Shown one piece after another: positions 30,271-38,700 of a stretch of 64,000 bases of DNA; position 1 is the stretch's first letter; the number at the start of each line of letters is the position of its first letter. This DNA is from an uncultured Anaerotignum sp. Its GTDB lineage: Bacteria; Bacillota; Clostridia; Lachnospirales; Anaerotignaceae. The notes under the pieces were generated by a model. The model had not been told where the DNA came from. It did not search any database and was given only the letters and a program-made list of their open reading frames with translations. The position numbers were made by a program, and so were the translations under genes. The DNA lies in contig CAJTQX010000005.1 in NCBI GenBank assembly GCA_910578425.1, positions 14,752 through 78,751 of the forward strand, in the 5' to 3' direction.

Positions 30271-31588
30271 AAACAGACGCGGCAGAAGAATGGTGAAACG
30301 AAAGAAAAAATTCAATCCATTTAAGACGTTTTTTAAGATTGTGTGCTCAATGGTTTCTGTATTTATGGTACTGGCGGGCGGCGCGGCGTTTGCCTACTAT
30401 AAGGTGACGGGGGATGTACCCTTTTCCAATCAGGAAATCATTCAATCTGCTTCGGATATGAACCTTTTGGATGCGTTTTTGAAACGCGATATTAAAATGA
30501 ATGTGGCTGTATTCGGCGTAGATAAAGACGGAACGCGGACGGACGTCATTTTTGTCGCGCATTATGACAGCGCGCAGAAAAGCGTCAATCTGGTTTCTCT
30601 GCCGCGGGATACCCGCGTGTCTATCTGCGATGAGGTACGCGAAAACCTGAATAAGGAAGGCCGTTCCTATAATCAGGTGGCAAAGCTGAATGCCGTACAT
30701 TCTTACAGCGGCAAGGAGATGGGCCCGAAAAATGCCGTTTTGCAGATTGAGGACCTGCTGGGAATTAAAATTGACCACTATGTCAAAGTCGATCTGGAGG
30801 GCTTCCGGAAAATCGTGGACGCCGTAGGCGGTGTAGATGTGGATGTGCCGCAGGATATGTATTGGGATATGCGTGATACCGGCGATCCGCTGATCAACCT
30901 GAAAAAAGGCATGCAGCACCTGGACGGGGAAAAAGCGGAGCAGCTTGTGCGGTTCCGGCGGTATGCCGATGGCGATGTTGGGCGGATACAGGTGCAGCAG
31001 CTTTTCCTGAAAGCATTGGCGGAGAAAGTGCTGAGTACGGAAAGCATCATAAAGAATCTGCCGGACTATATTAAAATCTTTTATCAACACGTGGAAACGG
31101 ACGTTACGCTGACGGACGCGCTGAAATACGCGAATTATATCAATAAGCTGGATATGTCCAGAATCAGCATGGAAACGCTGCCGGGCGTGGGGCAGTACGT
31201 TGGGAATGTTTCCTATTTCCTGCATGACGCGGAAGCGACAAAGGAAATGGTGGACAGGGTGTTTTATAACGTTGCGCCCGCAGTGCCGGAAGGAGAAAGC
31301 AAAGCCCAGACGGACAGCAGGTCCCTGCTGATTGAGGTTTCCAATGGCGGGAATGTGACAGGTCTTGCGGGGCGCGTAAGTGAAAAACTGGCCGCGGAGG
31401 GCTACCGTATGGCGGAGGCTACAACATACAGCGGCGAACAGAAGAACTATACGCGGATACAGGTCAGGGAGGCGGGAGTCGGCAGTGACCTTGTGCAGTA
31501 TTTCAATAAAGCGGAGGTCGAAGTCGCTCCGTCTGAGATCGGTGCAAATGCGGATATCCGAATCATTCTGGGGACAAACGAGCAGTGA
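30263..31588 (+). CDS. LCP-family protein 2 with LytR C-terminal domain
   Basis: A 441-residue paralogue of the preceding gene, with a basic N-terminus, one membrane helix (VCSMVSVFMVLAGGAAFAYY), and an LCP domain with VFGVDKDGTRTDVIFV, LVSLPRDTRVS and GMQHLDGEKAEQLVRFRR. It also has a C-terminal LytR_C-like domain (about 350-440), where LLIEVSNGGNVTGLAGRV is visible, that protein 1 lacks. The two may act on different polymers or at different sites. A GC-rich repeat follows. Confidence 0.93.
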   Translation: MAENRRGRRMVKRKKKFNPFKTFFKIVCSMVSVFMVLAGGAAFAYYKVTGDVPFSNQEIIQSASDMNLLDAFLKRDIKMNVAVFGVDKDGTRTDVIFVAHYDSAQKSVNLVSLPRDTRVSICDEVRENLNKEGRSYNQVAKLNAVHSYSGKEMGPKNAVLQIEDLLGIKIDHYVKVDLEGFRKIVDAVGGVDVDVPQDMYWDMRDTGDPLINLKKGMQHLDGEKAEQLVRFRRYADGDVGRIQVQQLFLKALAEKVLSTESIIKNLPDYIKIFYQHVETDVTLTDALKYANYINKLDMSRISMETLPGVGQYVGNVSYFLHDAEATKEMVDRVFYNVAPAVPEGESKAQTDSRSLLIEVSNGGNVTGLAGRVSEKLAAEGYRMAEATTYSGEQKNYTRIQVREAGVGSDLVQYFNKAEVEVAPSEIGANADIRIILGTNEQ

Positions 31589-31589
31589 A

Positions 31590-31790
31590 AAAGGCTCCAA
31601 GGCTGAGGGGCTTTGCCCCGCACCCCGCGAGGGACGCATCTCTCGACACGCTTTCCAGAGGCAGGCATGAAAGAGGTTTTGGCAAATATGAAAAGTGTTC
31701 TCAGCCGCATGGAATGGGGCTAAACGGGTCAGGGGGCAATGCCCCTTGCGGGAGTTTGAGGGCAAAGCTCTCAGGGTTTTTATCTTTTTT
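31590..31790. repeat. GC-rich dispersed intergenic repeat, copy A
   Basis: Contains GGGGCTTTGCCCC (around 31608), CGCATGGAATGGGGCTAAAC, GGGGGCAATGCCCC and GAGGGCAAAGCTCTCAGGG before TTTTTATC. The same building blocks occur at 41816, 56101, 60490 and 63960. It reaches to within about 15 bases of the udk start. No credible gene is inside. Confidence 0.65.
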
Positions 31791-31805
31791 AGAGGAGGCG
31801 GCGAA

Positions 31806-32432
31806 ATGGATAAAATCATGATGATTGGCATAGCAGGCGGCACAGGCAGCGGCAAAACAACACTGACTGACCGCCTGAAGGAACGTTTCGGCGATGATGT
31901 TTCCGTTATCTACCACGATAACTACTATAAACGCCACGATGATATGACCTATGAGGAACGCTGTCTTTTGAACTATGACCACCCTGATGCGTTTGATACC
32001 GGCCTGATGATTGAACATATTCGCGCTCTGCGGTCAGGGCAGCCTGTCGCGTGTCCCGTATATGACTTTACCGTACATAACCGCTCGGATAAAACGGTGA
32101 CGATCTGTCCGACAAAGGTCATTATTATTGAAGGCATTTTGATTTTTGAGAATAAATTCCTGCGTGATTTGATGGATATTAAAATTTTTGTGGACACAGA
32201 TGCGGATGTGCGTATTCTCCGGCGTATTCTGCGCGATGTAAAGGAGCGCGGACGCAGTCTGGATTCCGTTGTCAGCCAGTACCTGACGACAGTGAAACCC
32301 ATGCATGAGCAGTTTGTAGAGCCAAGTAAACGTTCGGCGGATATTATCGTGCTGGAAGGCGGGCAGAATGTTGTCGCGCTGGATATTCTGATACAACGGG
32401 TCTATAATCATGTTCATGGTCTGGGCCGCTGA
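31806..32432 (+). CDS. udk: Uridine kinase
   Basis: Phosphorylates uridine and cytidine in pyrimidine salvage. The 208-residue protein has the P-loop GIAGGTGSGKTT at residues 8-19, then YHDNYYKRHDDMTYEER and YDHPDAFD, and the lid region RRILRDVKERGR. GAGGAGGCGG precedes the ATG at 31806. An upstream in-frame extension would run into the repeat and is rejected. Confidence 0.95.
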   Translation: MDKIMMIGIAGGTGSGKTTLTDRLKERFGDDVSVIYHDNYYKRHDDMTYEERCLLNYDHPDAFDTGLMIEHIRALRSGQPVACPVYDFTVHNRSDKTVTICPTKVIIIEGILIFENKFLRDLMDIKIFVDTDADVRILRRILRDVKERGRSLDSVVSQYLTTVKPMHEQFVEPSKRSADIIVLEGGQNVVALDILIQRVYNHVHGLGR

Positions 32433-32472
32433 CGGTATCGGCAGACCGATATGGCAGAAATGAGGGAATAAA

Positions 32473-32658
32473 ATGAAGGTTGGAGAGCTTTTTCGCAGAG
32501 CCTGTGTATCCGGCTTTGTTTGCAGTATATTTTATCATGGCCTGATGCTCCTGATGGGAACAAAGGTGCAGCTGCGCAGTGCGGTTGTGTTTACGGTTGT
32601 GTTTGTACTGCTGTATTTTGTCTGGCTTATGATGGTCAGCTATAGAGGGAAAAAGTAA
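32473..32658 (+). CDS. Small two-helix membrane protein (61 aa)
   Basis: Unrecognised. It has two hydrophobic segments, SGFVCSIFYHGLMLLMG (about 13-29) and AVVFTVVFVLLYFVWLMMV (about 37-55), with a basic C-terminus SYRGKK. GAGGGAATAAA precedes the ATG. It probably forms an operon with udk, 40 bases upstream. A repeat copy starts at its stop codon. Confidence 0.7.
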   Translation: MKVGELFRRACVSGFVCSIFYHGLMLLMGTKVQLRSAVVFTVVFVLLYFVWLMMVSYRGKK

Positions 32659-32723
32659 CTTTAATGAAAAAGCCGGTAAAATTTGCCGGAAAGGCGTGTG
32701 CAGACACTTGTGACTGCACTGCC
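32658..32723 (+). repeat. Partial copy of the 15733-15920 element
   Basis: About 65 bases match, in inverted orientation, the left end of the longer element. The shared core AAGGCGTGTGCAGACACTTGT is followed by a CACTGCC end. Only one end is present, so this is a solo-end or decayed copy. Confidence 0.65.
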
Positions 32724-32725
32724 TG

Positions 32726-32768
32726 ATAACGAAACAGGCAGGAAAACATTTCCTGCCTGTTTCGTTAT
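32726..32768. terminator. Perfect 20-base hairpin between converging genes
   Basis: ATAACGAAACAGGCAGGAAA (32726-32745) pairs without mismatch with 32749-32768 across a 3-base loop. It lies between the small membrane gene and the SIMPL gene. T-rich sequence follows on the plus side after a few bases, so it is a likely terminator. Confidence 0.7.
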
Positions 32769-32776
32769 GCGGCTTT

Positions 32777-33508
32777 TTAGAATGCATACACAACGGAGAT
32801 ATTTGCTGTTACATGGATATCGCCATACTGAATCGTTGTGCTGCCTGCGCCTGTATCAGCGACAGTAGCCTCTGCTGTGGGCATGGACATCCGTTTGGAG
32901 TTTTCCACATAATACGCGCTTCGGCTGTTTTCTGTCACGCTTTTGACCTCGCCCAGAGGCTTGCCGTAAGCTCCGGCAAGTGCTTCTGCGGAATCAGCCG
33001 CATTTTTTACAGCCGCTTCCAGAGCCTGTGCATAATACGCGGATTCATTTTCCACGCTGAAGGATACGCCGTCTGTTCCGGTCGCGCCGGCTTTCAGCGC
33101 GGCGTCAATATACTTTCCGGCGTTGTCAATATCTTTTGTAACGGCCTGGATATTCGCGGTAGAACGGTATCCGGTGATGGTACGTTTGCCGGCTTCGTCA
33201 TCGTACTGATAGGACGGATAAACGAACATTCCGGTTGTAACGATTTTATCCTTTTGGATTCCCATTTCCAGCAGAGTGTCGGTTACCTTCTGCATGGTTT
33301 TGCTGGCTTCCTTCTGCGCGGCCTCGGACGTTTTGCCGGTGGTTTCCACAGAAAGGCTGATAGTGGCAGTATCCGGCTTTGCCAGCACAACGCCGCTGCC
33401 TGTCACGCTGATCTCCCCCGCTGCGAACGCCATGCTATGGCACCCGATGGCAAGCGTTGCCGCCGCGACACATACAAAACAGATTCTTTTCCAGTTTTTC
33501 ATACTCAT
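32777..33508 (-). CDS. Exported SIMPL (DUF541) domain protein
   Basis: A 243-residue secreted protein: signal peptide of about 29 residues (ICFVCVAAATLAIGCHSMAFA) and then the SIMPL/DUF541 domain with ISVTGSGVVLAKPDTATISL near its start, a GYRSTANIQAV centre and a C-terminal ISVVYAF strand. The function is not well defined. Family members are periplasmic or extracytoplasmic. AGGAG lies 4 bases before the ATG at 33508, and a second ATG at 33502 is possible. Confidence 0.87.
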   Translation of the reverse strand: MSMKNWKRICFVCVAAATLAIGCHSMAFAAGEISVTGSGVVLAKPDTATISLSVETTGKTSEAAQKEASKTMQKVTDTLLEMGIQKDKIVTTGMFVYPSYQYDDEAGKRTITGYRSTANIQAVTKDIDNAGKYIDAALKAGATGTDGVSFSVENESAYYAQALEAAVKNAADSAEALAGAYGKPLGEVKSVTENSRSAYYVENSKRMSMPTAEATVADTGAGSTTIQYGDIHVTANISVVYAF

Positions 33509-33646
33509 TCGCTCCTCTCCTCCATGAAGCCGCCCTGCGGCAGCCATCTGTTCCTGCTTTTTTTCATTCCTGTTTGATTGGACGGAGGAAAAAAGGATTC
33601 GTTCCATTTTTTCGGAAAAAATTTTCGGTTTATGGCTGAAAAAGTT

Positions 33647-33877
33647 TCAGTGGAAAAATTCCATCAGCAGGAACGCCAACAACGGCAGGGGGTCCGACTG
33701 ACTGCCTGACGGCTGTTTCTGCTCGGTGGAAGTACCCGTTTCGGCAGCGGAAACAGCAGATGGCGTTTCATGCCCGGCGGGGGACTTATTGTACCCGGTG
33801 GAAGACTTTTCCTGTCCAGCGGGAGGCTTTTCCGCACGACGGCAGAAAGGCTCTGGTATTTTTGCGTTGGCATACAT
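33647..33877 (-). CDS. Small proline/serine-rich protein (76 aa)
   Basis: Unrecognised. The middle is Pro/Ser/Thr/Gln-rich (AEKPPAGQEKSSTGYNKSPAG) and the C-terminus is a hydrophobic LPLLAFLLMEFFH. GGAGG lies 11 bases before the ATG. The low-complexity sequence makes codon-based judgement weak. Whether it is translated is uncertain. Confidence 0.45.
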   Translation of the reverse strand: MYANAKIPEPFCRRAEKPPAGQEKSSTGYNKSPAGHETPSAVSAAETGTSTEQKQPSGSQSDPLPLLAFLLMEFFH

Positions 33878-34062
33878 AAAAATCACGACCTCCGATTTGC
33901 TTTCTGCTATCATGTATATGCTGTGCAAAAAAGATTTTTAACAAAAAAACACTTTTCCCTATAAAAGCGCAATGTTTTATGATATGATTGGGAAGGGAAA
34001 CCGGAACGCGCCGCAAAACCGCGCCGAAGGGTTTCGATGGATCCTGTGAAAGGGAGTTGCAG

Positions 34063-34851
34063 ATGAAGGAAAGCAGGGAACGGGGATTCCGTATTCTGGA
34101 ATTTCGTGGAAATAAATTTGATATCATCGGGGATGTGCACGGCTGTTATGACGAGCTGATGGAGCTGGTTGCGAAGCTGGGCTATGTACCGGACGGCATG
34201 GCGTATGCCCATCCGGAAGGGCGGCGGCTGATTTCTGTCGGGGATGTGGCAGATAAAGGCAGCCAGAATTTGGCATGTCTGGATTTCTGGATGCGGCAGG
34301 TCGAATATGGCGGCGCGCTCTGGGTGCATGGAAACCACTGCAACAAGCTCTATCGCTATTTTCTGGGAAACAAGGTGCATCTTTCGCATGGGCTGGAAAA
34401 TACGGTAGCGGAGCTGGAGCAGCTGGGGCGGGAGGAGCGTATGGTGTTCCGCAGTCGTTACATGGCGTGCTACGAAAGCCAGTGCTATTATCTTCTGCTG
34501 GATCAGCGGCGGCTTGCTGTGGTGCATGGCGGGCTGCGGCAGGAATCCATCGGGCAGTTTTCCGGCAAGATACGCGCGGTCTGCCTTTACGGGGAAACGA
34601 CAGGGGCAACAGATCAGAACGGCAAGCCGGAACGGCTGGACTGGGCGGCGGAATACAGAGGAAAGCCGTTTGTTGTCTATGGACACACAGTTGCGGACGA
34701 GCCGAAAATTATCAACCGTACAGTGGATATTGACCAGGGCTGTGTTTATGGCGGCTACCTGACTGCCCTTCGCTATCCGGAGATTGCGTTTGTGCAGGTA
34801 CGCGGCAAGGCATACGCGGATTACAGCGGCAGCGGGAAACTGCCGGAATAA
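34063..34851 (+). CDS. Calcineurin-like metallophosphatase (PrpE/Pnkp phosphatase-like)
   Basis: A 262-residue protein of the metallophosphoesterase superfamily. The metal-binding motifs are in order: DIIGDVHGCYDE, SVGDVADKG, WVHGNHCNK and FVVYGHTV. The arrangement resembles PrpE (diadenosine tetraphosphatase) and the phosphatase domain of bacterial polynucleotide kinase-phosphatase, so its substrate is probably a nucleotide or protein phosphate. AAAGGGAG precedes the ATG at 34063, preferred to an ATG at 33988. A terminator follows. Confidence 0.87.
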   Translation: MKESRERGFRILEFRGNKFDIIGDVHGCYDELMELVAKLGYVPDGMAYAHPEGRRLISVGDVADKGSQNLACLDFWMRQVEYGGALWVHGNHCNKLYRYFLGNKVHLSHGLENTVAELEQLGREERMVFRSRYMACYESQCYYLLLDQRRLAVVHGGLRQESIGQFSGKIRAVCLYGETTGATDQNGKPERLDWAAEYRGKPFVVYGHTVADEPKIINRTVDIDQGCVYGGYLTALRYPEIAFVQVRGKAYADYSGSGKLPE

Positions 34852-34864
34852 GAATACTTGATAT

Positions 34865-34901
34865 AAAAGCACCGGACAGTTTTTTTCTGTCCGGTGCTTT
34901 T
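34865..34901. terminator. Terminator after the metallophosphatase gene
   Basis: AAAAGCACCGGACAG (34865-34879) pairs perfectly with CTGTCCGGTGCTTTT (34887-34901) across seven T. Confidence 0.85.
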
Positions 34902-34919
34902 GAAATAGGGGGAATATAA

Positions 34920-35155
34920 GAACCTGTTCCGCAGCGTTTGAAACATGGGCTTTACCAGCCTTTTATCGCCATACTCTGGTAATTTTTCCTGAAATGCTTA
35001 CCTTTGCCTGATAGGGGTATATCCACTTGTCAGGCAAAGGTACAGTCGCAGGCAAAGCGGACGCAAGCGAAACGACCGTATTCCTGCGAAATTTCTTGTG
35101 TCTGACGAAAAAATTCAGACAAATCCGGCATTTCTCAGGATACTGAAACAGGTTC
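34920..35155. repeat. 236-base MITE-like element
   Basis: The ends GAACCTGTT (34920-34928) and AACAGGTTC (35147-35155) are inverted repeats, extending imperfectly inward. Inside, ACCTTTGCCTGA and TCAGGCAAAGGT (around 35010-35042) form a second inverted repeat. No open reading frame of note. It fills the gap between the phosphatase terminator and the next leftward gene. Confidence 0.55.
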
Positions 35156-35192
35156 CGGGGATATCTTCACAGCCGCTGTGGGCCTGCTGTTT

Positions 35193-35435
35193 TTATTCTG
35201 TAAGAATCTCTTTCATAAATTCAGAAAGATACTCAATGCCGGTGATGAAATAGTCTTTTTCAACAACGGCAAGCAAATCATTCAGCAAACTTTCTGCTTC
35301 TATAAAATCATCCGGATTCAGGCGGAACCGCAGAAAGCCGTAAAATGCTGTCAGCTCAGGTGTAAGCTGCTTTTTTGCATTCAGTTCCTGATGTTCCATT
35401 AAGTAGCAGTGGTACAGTTTTTCAAGTTTTCCCAT
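35193..35435 (-). CDS. Hypothetical 80-aa protein
   Basis: Unrecognised, mainly alpha-helical and acidic: MGKLEKLYHCYLMEHQELN at the start, FIEAESLLNDLLAVVEKDYF in the middle, and a YLSEFMKEIL end. AAAGGAGGAAG precedes the ATG at 35435, which supports translation. Similar small helical proteins are scattered in Clostridia and their phages. No membrane segment. Confidence 0.65.
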   Translation of the reverse strand: MGKLEKLYHCYLMEHQELNAKKQLTPELTAFYGFLRFRLNPDDFIEAESLLNDLLAVVEKDYFITGIEYLSEFMKEILTE

Positions 35436-35497
35436 AAATGTCTTCCTCCTTTGCTGGTAAGGCATTGTAATAACAGCAGTCTTATTGTAAACCATAT

Positions 35498-35647
35498 ATG
35501 AAAAAACTGGAATACGCGGGAGGCGGAAATATGTATTTTGAGCTGAGCGAATGCCGTTCTGATGCAGGAAAACTGCGGAATATTGCTGCTGCGGCTTATT
35601 TTATAGAACAAAGAAAGAATCAATTTGGAGCGGATGAAAACCGTTAA
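35498..35647 (+). CDS. Possible small protein (49 aa, or 38 aa from 35531)
   Basis: A short frame divergent from the preceding gene. An internal ATG at 35531 is preceded by GGGAGGCGG, which suggests the shorter product beginning MYFELSECRSDAGKL. No family recognised. The rest of the 35436-35794 stretch is AT-rich upstream sequence of the surface protein gene. Confidence 0.3.
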   Translation: MKKLEYAGGGNMYFELSECRSDAGKLRNIAAAAYFIEQRKNQFGADENR

Positions 35648-35794
35648 TGCTTTTGGGGAAATATTAAGTTTCTCTTTCAATTTGCCGATGTATATTGTAG
35701 TATATCCAATTTTGGTATATTCTAGTGGTATAAATAAATACAGGAAGACTACCCGGCATGGGAGGATGAAATGGGGCGAAGGAGGGAACAAACC

Positions 35795-38700
35795 ATGAAG
35801 AAAATCAGAAAGACGCTGGCGATATGTCTGACAGCGTCCGTATTGGCGGTATCATCCGCCGTTTCCGCGTCCGCTGCGGCATTCAAAGACGTAAGCGGGC
35901 ACTGGGCAGAAACCACGATCAACCGTTGGGTGGGCCTTGGTTATATCAACGGCTATCCGGATGGCACATTCCGGCCGAAGGAGCCTATCACCAGAACGGA
36001 GTTTGCAGTAGTAGCAAACAATGCGTTTAACTACCGGAATGTGCAGGCGATTTATTTCCCTGATGTAGCAACGACATTCTGGGGCTACACAGAAATACAG
36101 AAAGCATATGCGGCGGGCTATATGCGCGGTGACGCGAATGGCACATTCCGCCCGAAAGCGAACGTGACCCGTCAGGAGGCGGCAGTTATGCTGGCGAATA
36201 TCAAGGGGCTGCCCGTTGGCGGGAACGCGTACTTTTCGGACAGCAGCAGCATTTCAAGCTGGGCACGCGGCAGTGTAAACGCCGTAGTTTCCGCGGGCTA
36301 TATGAGCGGCTATCCGGACGGTTCTTTCCGCCCGAAAAGCCAGATTTCGCGTGCGGAAGTTGTTACGATGCTGAATAATGCGCTGGGCGCAGGCGGCTCA
36401 GTATCGAATCCCAATGTGCCGCCGACACAGTCAACAACGGATTCTGTGCAGAATATGACATTGAGCAATACAACACTGCGGAATACCATCGTAAACGGCG
36501 ATCTGACGATACCGTCCAGCATGTCCGGCAAGAGCATCACGCTGGATAATGTTACTGTGCGCGGCAAACTGAACGTAGAGGGCGGCGGCACGATTACGGC
36601 GAAGGACTGTGTTGTGAATGAGCTGGTGATGGATAAGTCCTCTGCGATATTCCAGGGAGGTAACGGCACGAGTGTTGCAAAGACGACATTCCGGGCAAAC
36701 GGTACGCTGGAGGGCAGCAGGTTCGAGGATGTTTCAATCGCAAACAGCAAGGTCAATACTGTTACGATTGATGCAGAGGTGGAAAACCTCACGCTGGATA
36801 CGGACGCGGACGTGCGGCTGTACGGCGGGGCGGAAATTGAAACTTTTGAGATCACGAAAAACGCAGATGACGCGCTGATTGAGCTTTCCAGGGGCTCCCG
36901 CGTCAGAAATATGAATGTTCGGGACAATGTGCGTATTGCCGGAAAGGGCGATATCGACAATATGACGGTTTATGTTTCGGGCGTGCGTTCCGAAATTGAG
37001 CCTGACAGCCTTTCCAGAAAGAACGGCGCGGGCAAGCCCGACTTTGATTGGGAATATGATGGCAAGAGGCATGAGAGCAGCGGATCCGGCAGTTCTTCTT
37101 CCAGCGGTACGGATAAAACGATTTCCAAAAATTTTGACGGCGACGGCGCAAAATTCCGGAATGTTCGTGTTACGGATGACGCGAAGGTGCAGGATATGCG
37201 CATTACCGGTAATCTGACGATTGAGGACGACGTTGAAAACGGAACGGTGCGTCTGGTGGATTTGGAAATTGACGGTAACGTATATATTTATGGCGGCGGC
37301 GAAAATTCTGTTATTTTCGAGGACTGCGAGATTGACGGCAATGTGATTTCCGATAAGGATTCCAAGGCAAGCAAGAGCGAAACGGTTGCGCTGGAATTTG
37401 ACAGCAAGACAAAGGTACGGGGCGAAATCCTCATCCGGAACCACACAATATTGAAAGAAGGTTCCGGCAGCCCGAAGCTGAAGGACGTTGTTGTAGAAGA
37501 AAAGAACGTTGAGCTGGATGTTGACATTGACATTGAAACGCTGGAACTGGAAAGATATGCGGAGGTTACCGTAAGGAACGGCGTTACCATTGATACACTG
37601 AAAATTAACAGCAAGGTTTCCGGCAAGCCGGAGATTGATTTGAGCAATACCGCTGTGATTAAGACGTTGGACGCGCGTTCCGATGTGAAGGTAACGGGCA
37701 ATGGTACGGTTAATAATGTGAAGGAAGGCTCCGGCGCGAAGGTGGAGCTGGGCAGCAACATTAAACATGAGCCGGATGACACAAAGCCCAGCGGCAGCGT
37801 GACGAGCGTGACGCTGAATAAGACGAAAGCAAACGTGAATGTCGACACGACGACAGAACTGACTGCGACTGTTGCAACGCCGGACGATAAAACGGACAAA
37901 ACCGTAATCTGGTCGAGCAGTGACGAAAAAATTGCGACGGTTTCGGCAAACGGTACGGTAAAGGGCGTTGCGAAGGGGGAGGCAACGATTACCGCGACAG
38001 CCAAGGCGGATCCCACGAAAACGGCAGAATGCAAACTGACAGTATATGGGAAGGATGAACAGCTGCCGCCCGATACGGAGGATCCGACGAATCCGGATAC
38101 GCCGGTTACGGAGCCCCGGATAAATCCGGCGGTGGTGGAAGTGCAGAAAGGCGCGACAACCACGCTGACGCTGGAAATCCCTGAAGACTATCCTGTGTGG
38201 AACGACATCGAGTGGAGCGTTTCCGGCGATGCGAATGTGGTAACGTTAATCAATGATACCAGTACAACAGATAAAAAGAAGAAAAGAATATCTGCATCGC
38301 AAGAAGGAAGAACAGCGGTTACAGCGAAGATTTTAGACAAGGATAATAAGACGATGGCGGAGCTTTCCTGCGAAGTCACTGTGACGGCTTCAACAGGAAA
38401 AAGCCCGTTGACAGGCGTGAATATCGGGGTAAACGAAAAAGGTCCTATCGTTGGCAACCTGAATGTGAAGGTTGGTACGAATGCAACCCAGCTTGCAGCT
38501 ATGCTTGTTCCTGATAATGCATCGTTTTCATCGCTGCACTGGAGTTCCAGTGACCCGAGTATTGTTGACCCTAACCTGAAGGATCTGACGAGCGGCACAA
38601 GGACATATCTGGATGCGAAGAAGGTGGGCGAGGGGGTTACTATTACGCTTACTGCAATGCCGTCTAATCCGGCGGAAGGCGAAACTGGCTTTACCGCAAC

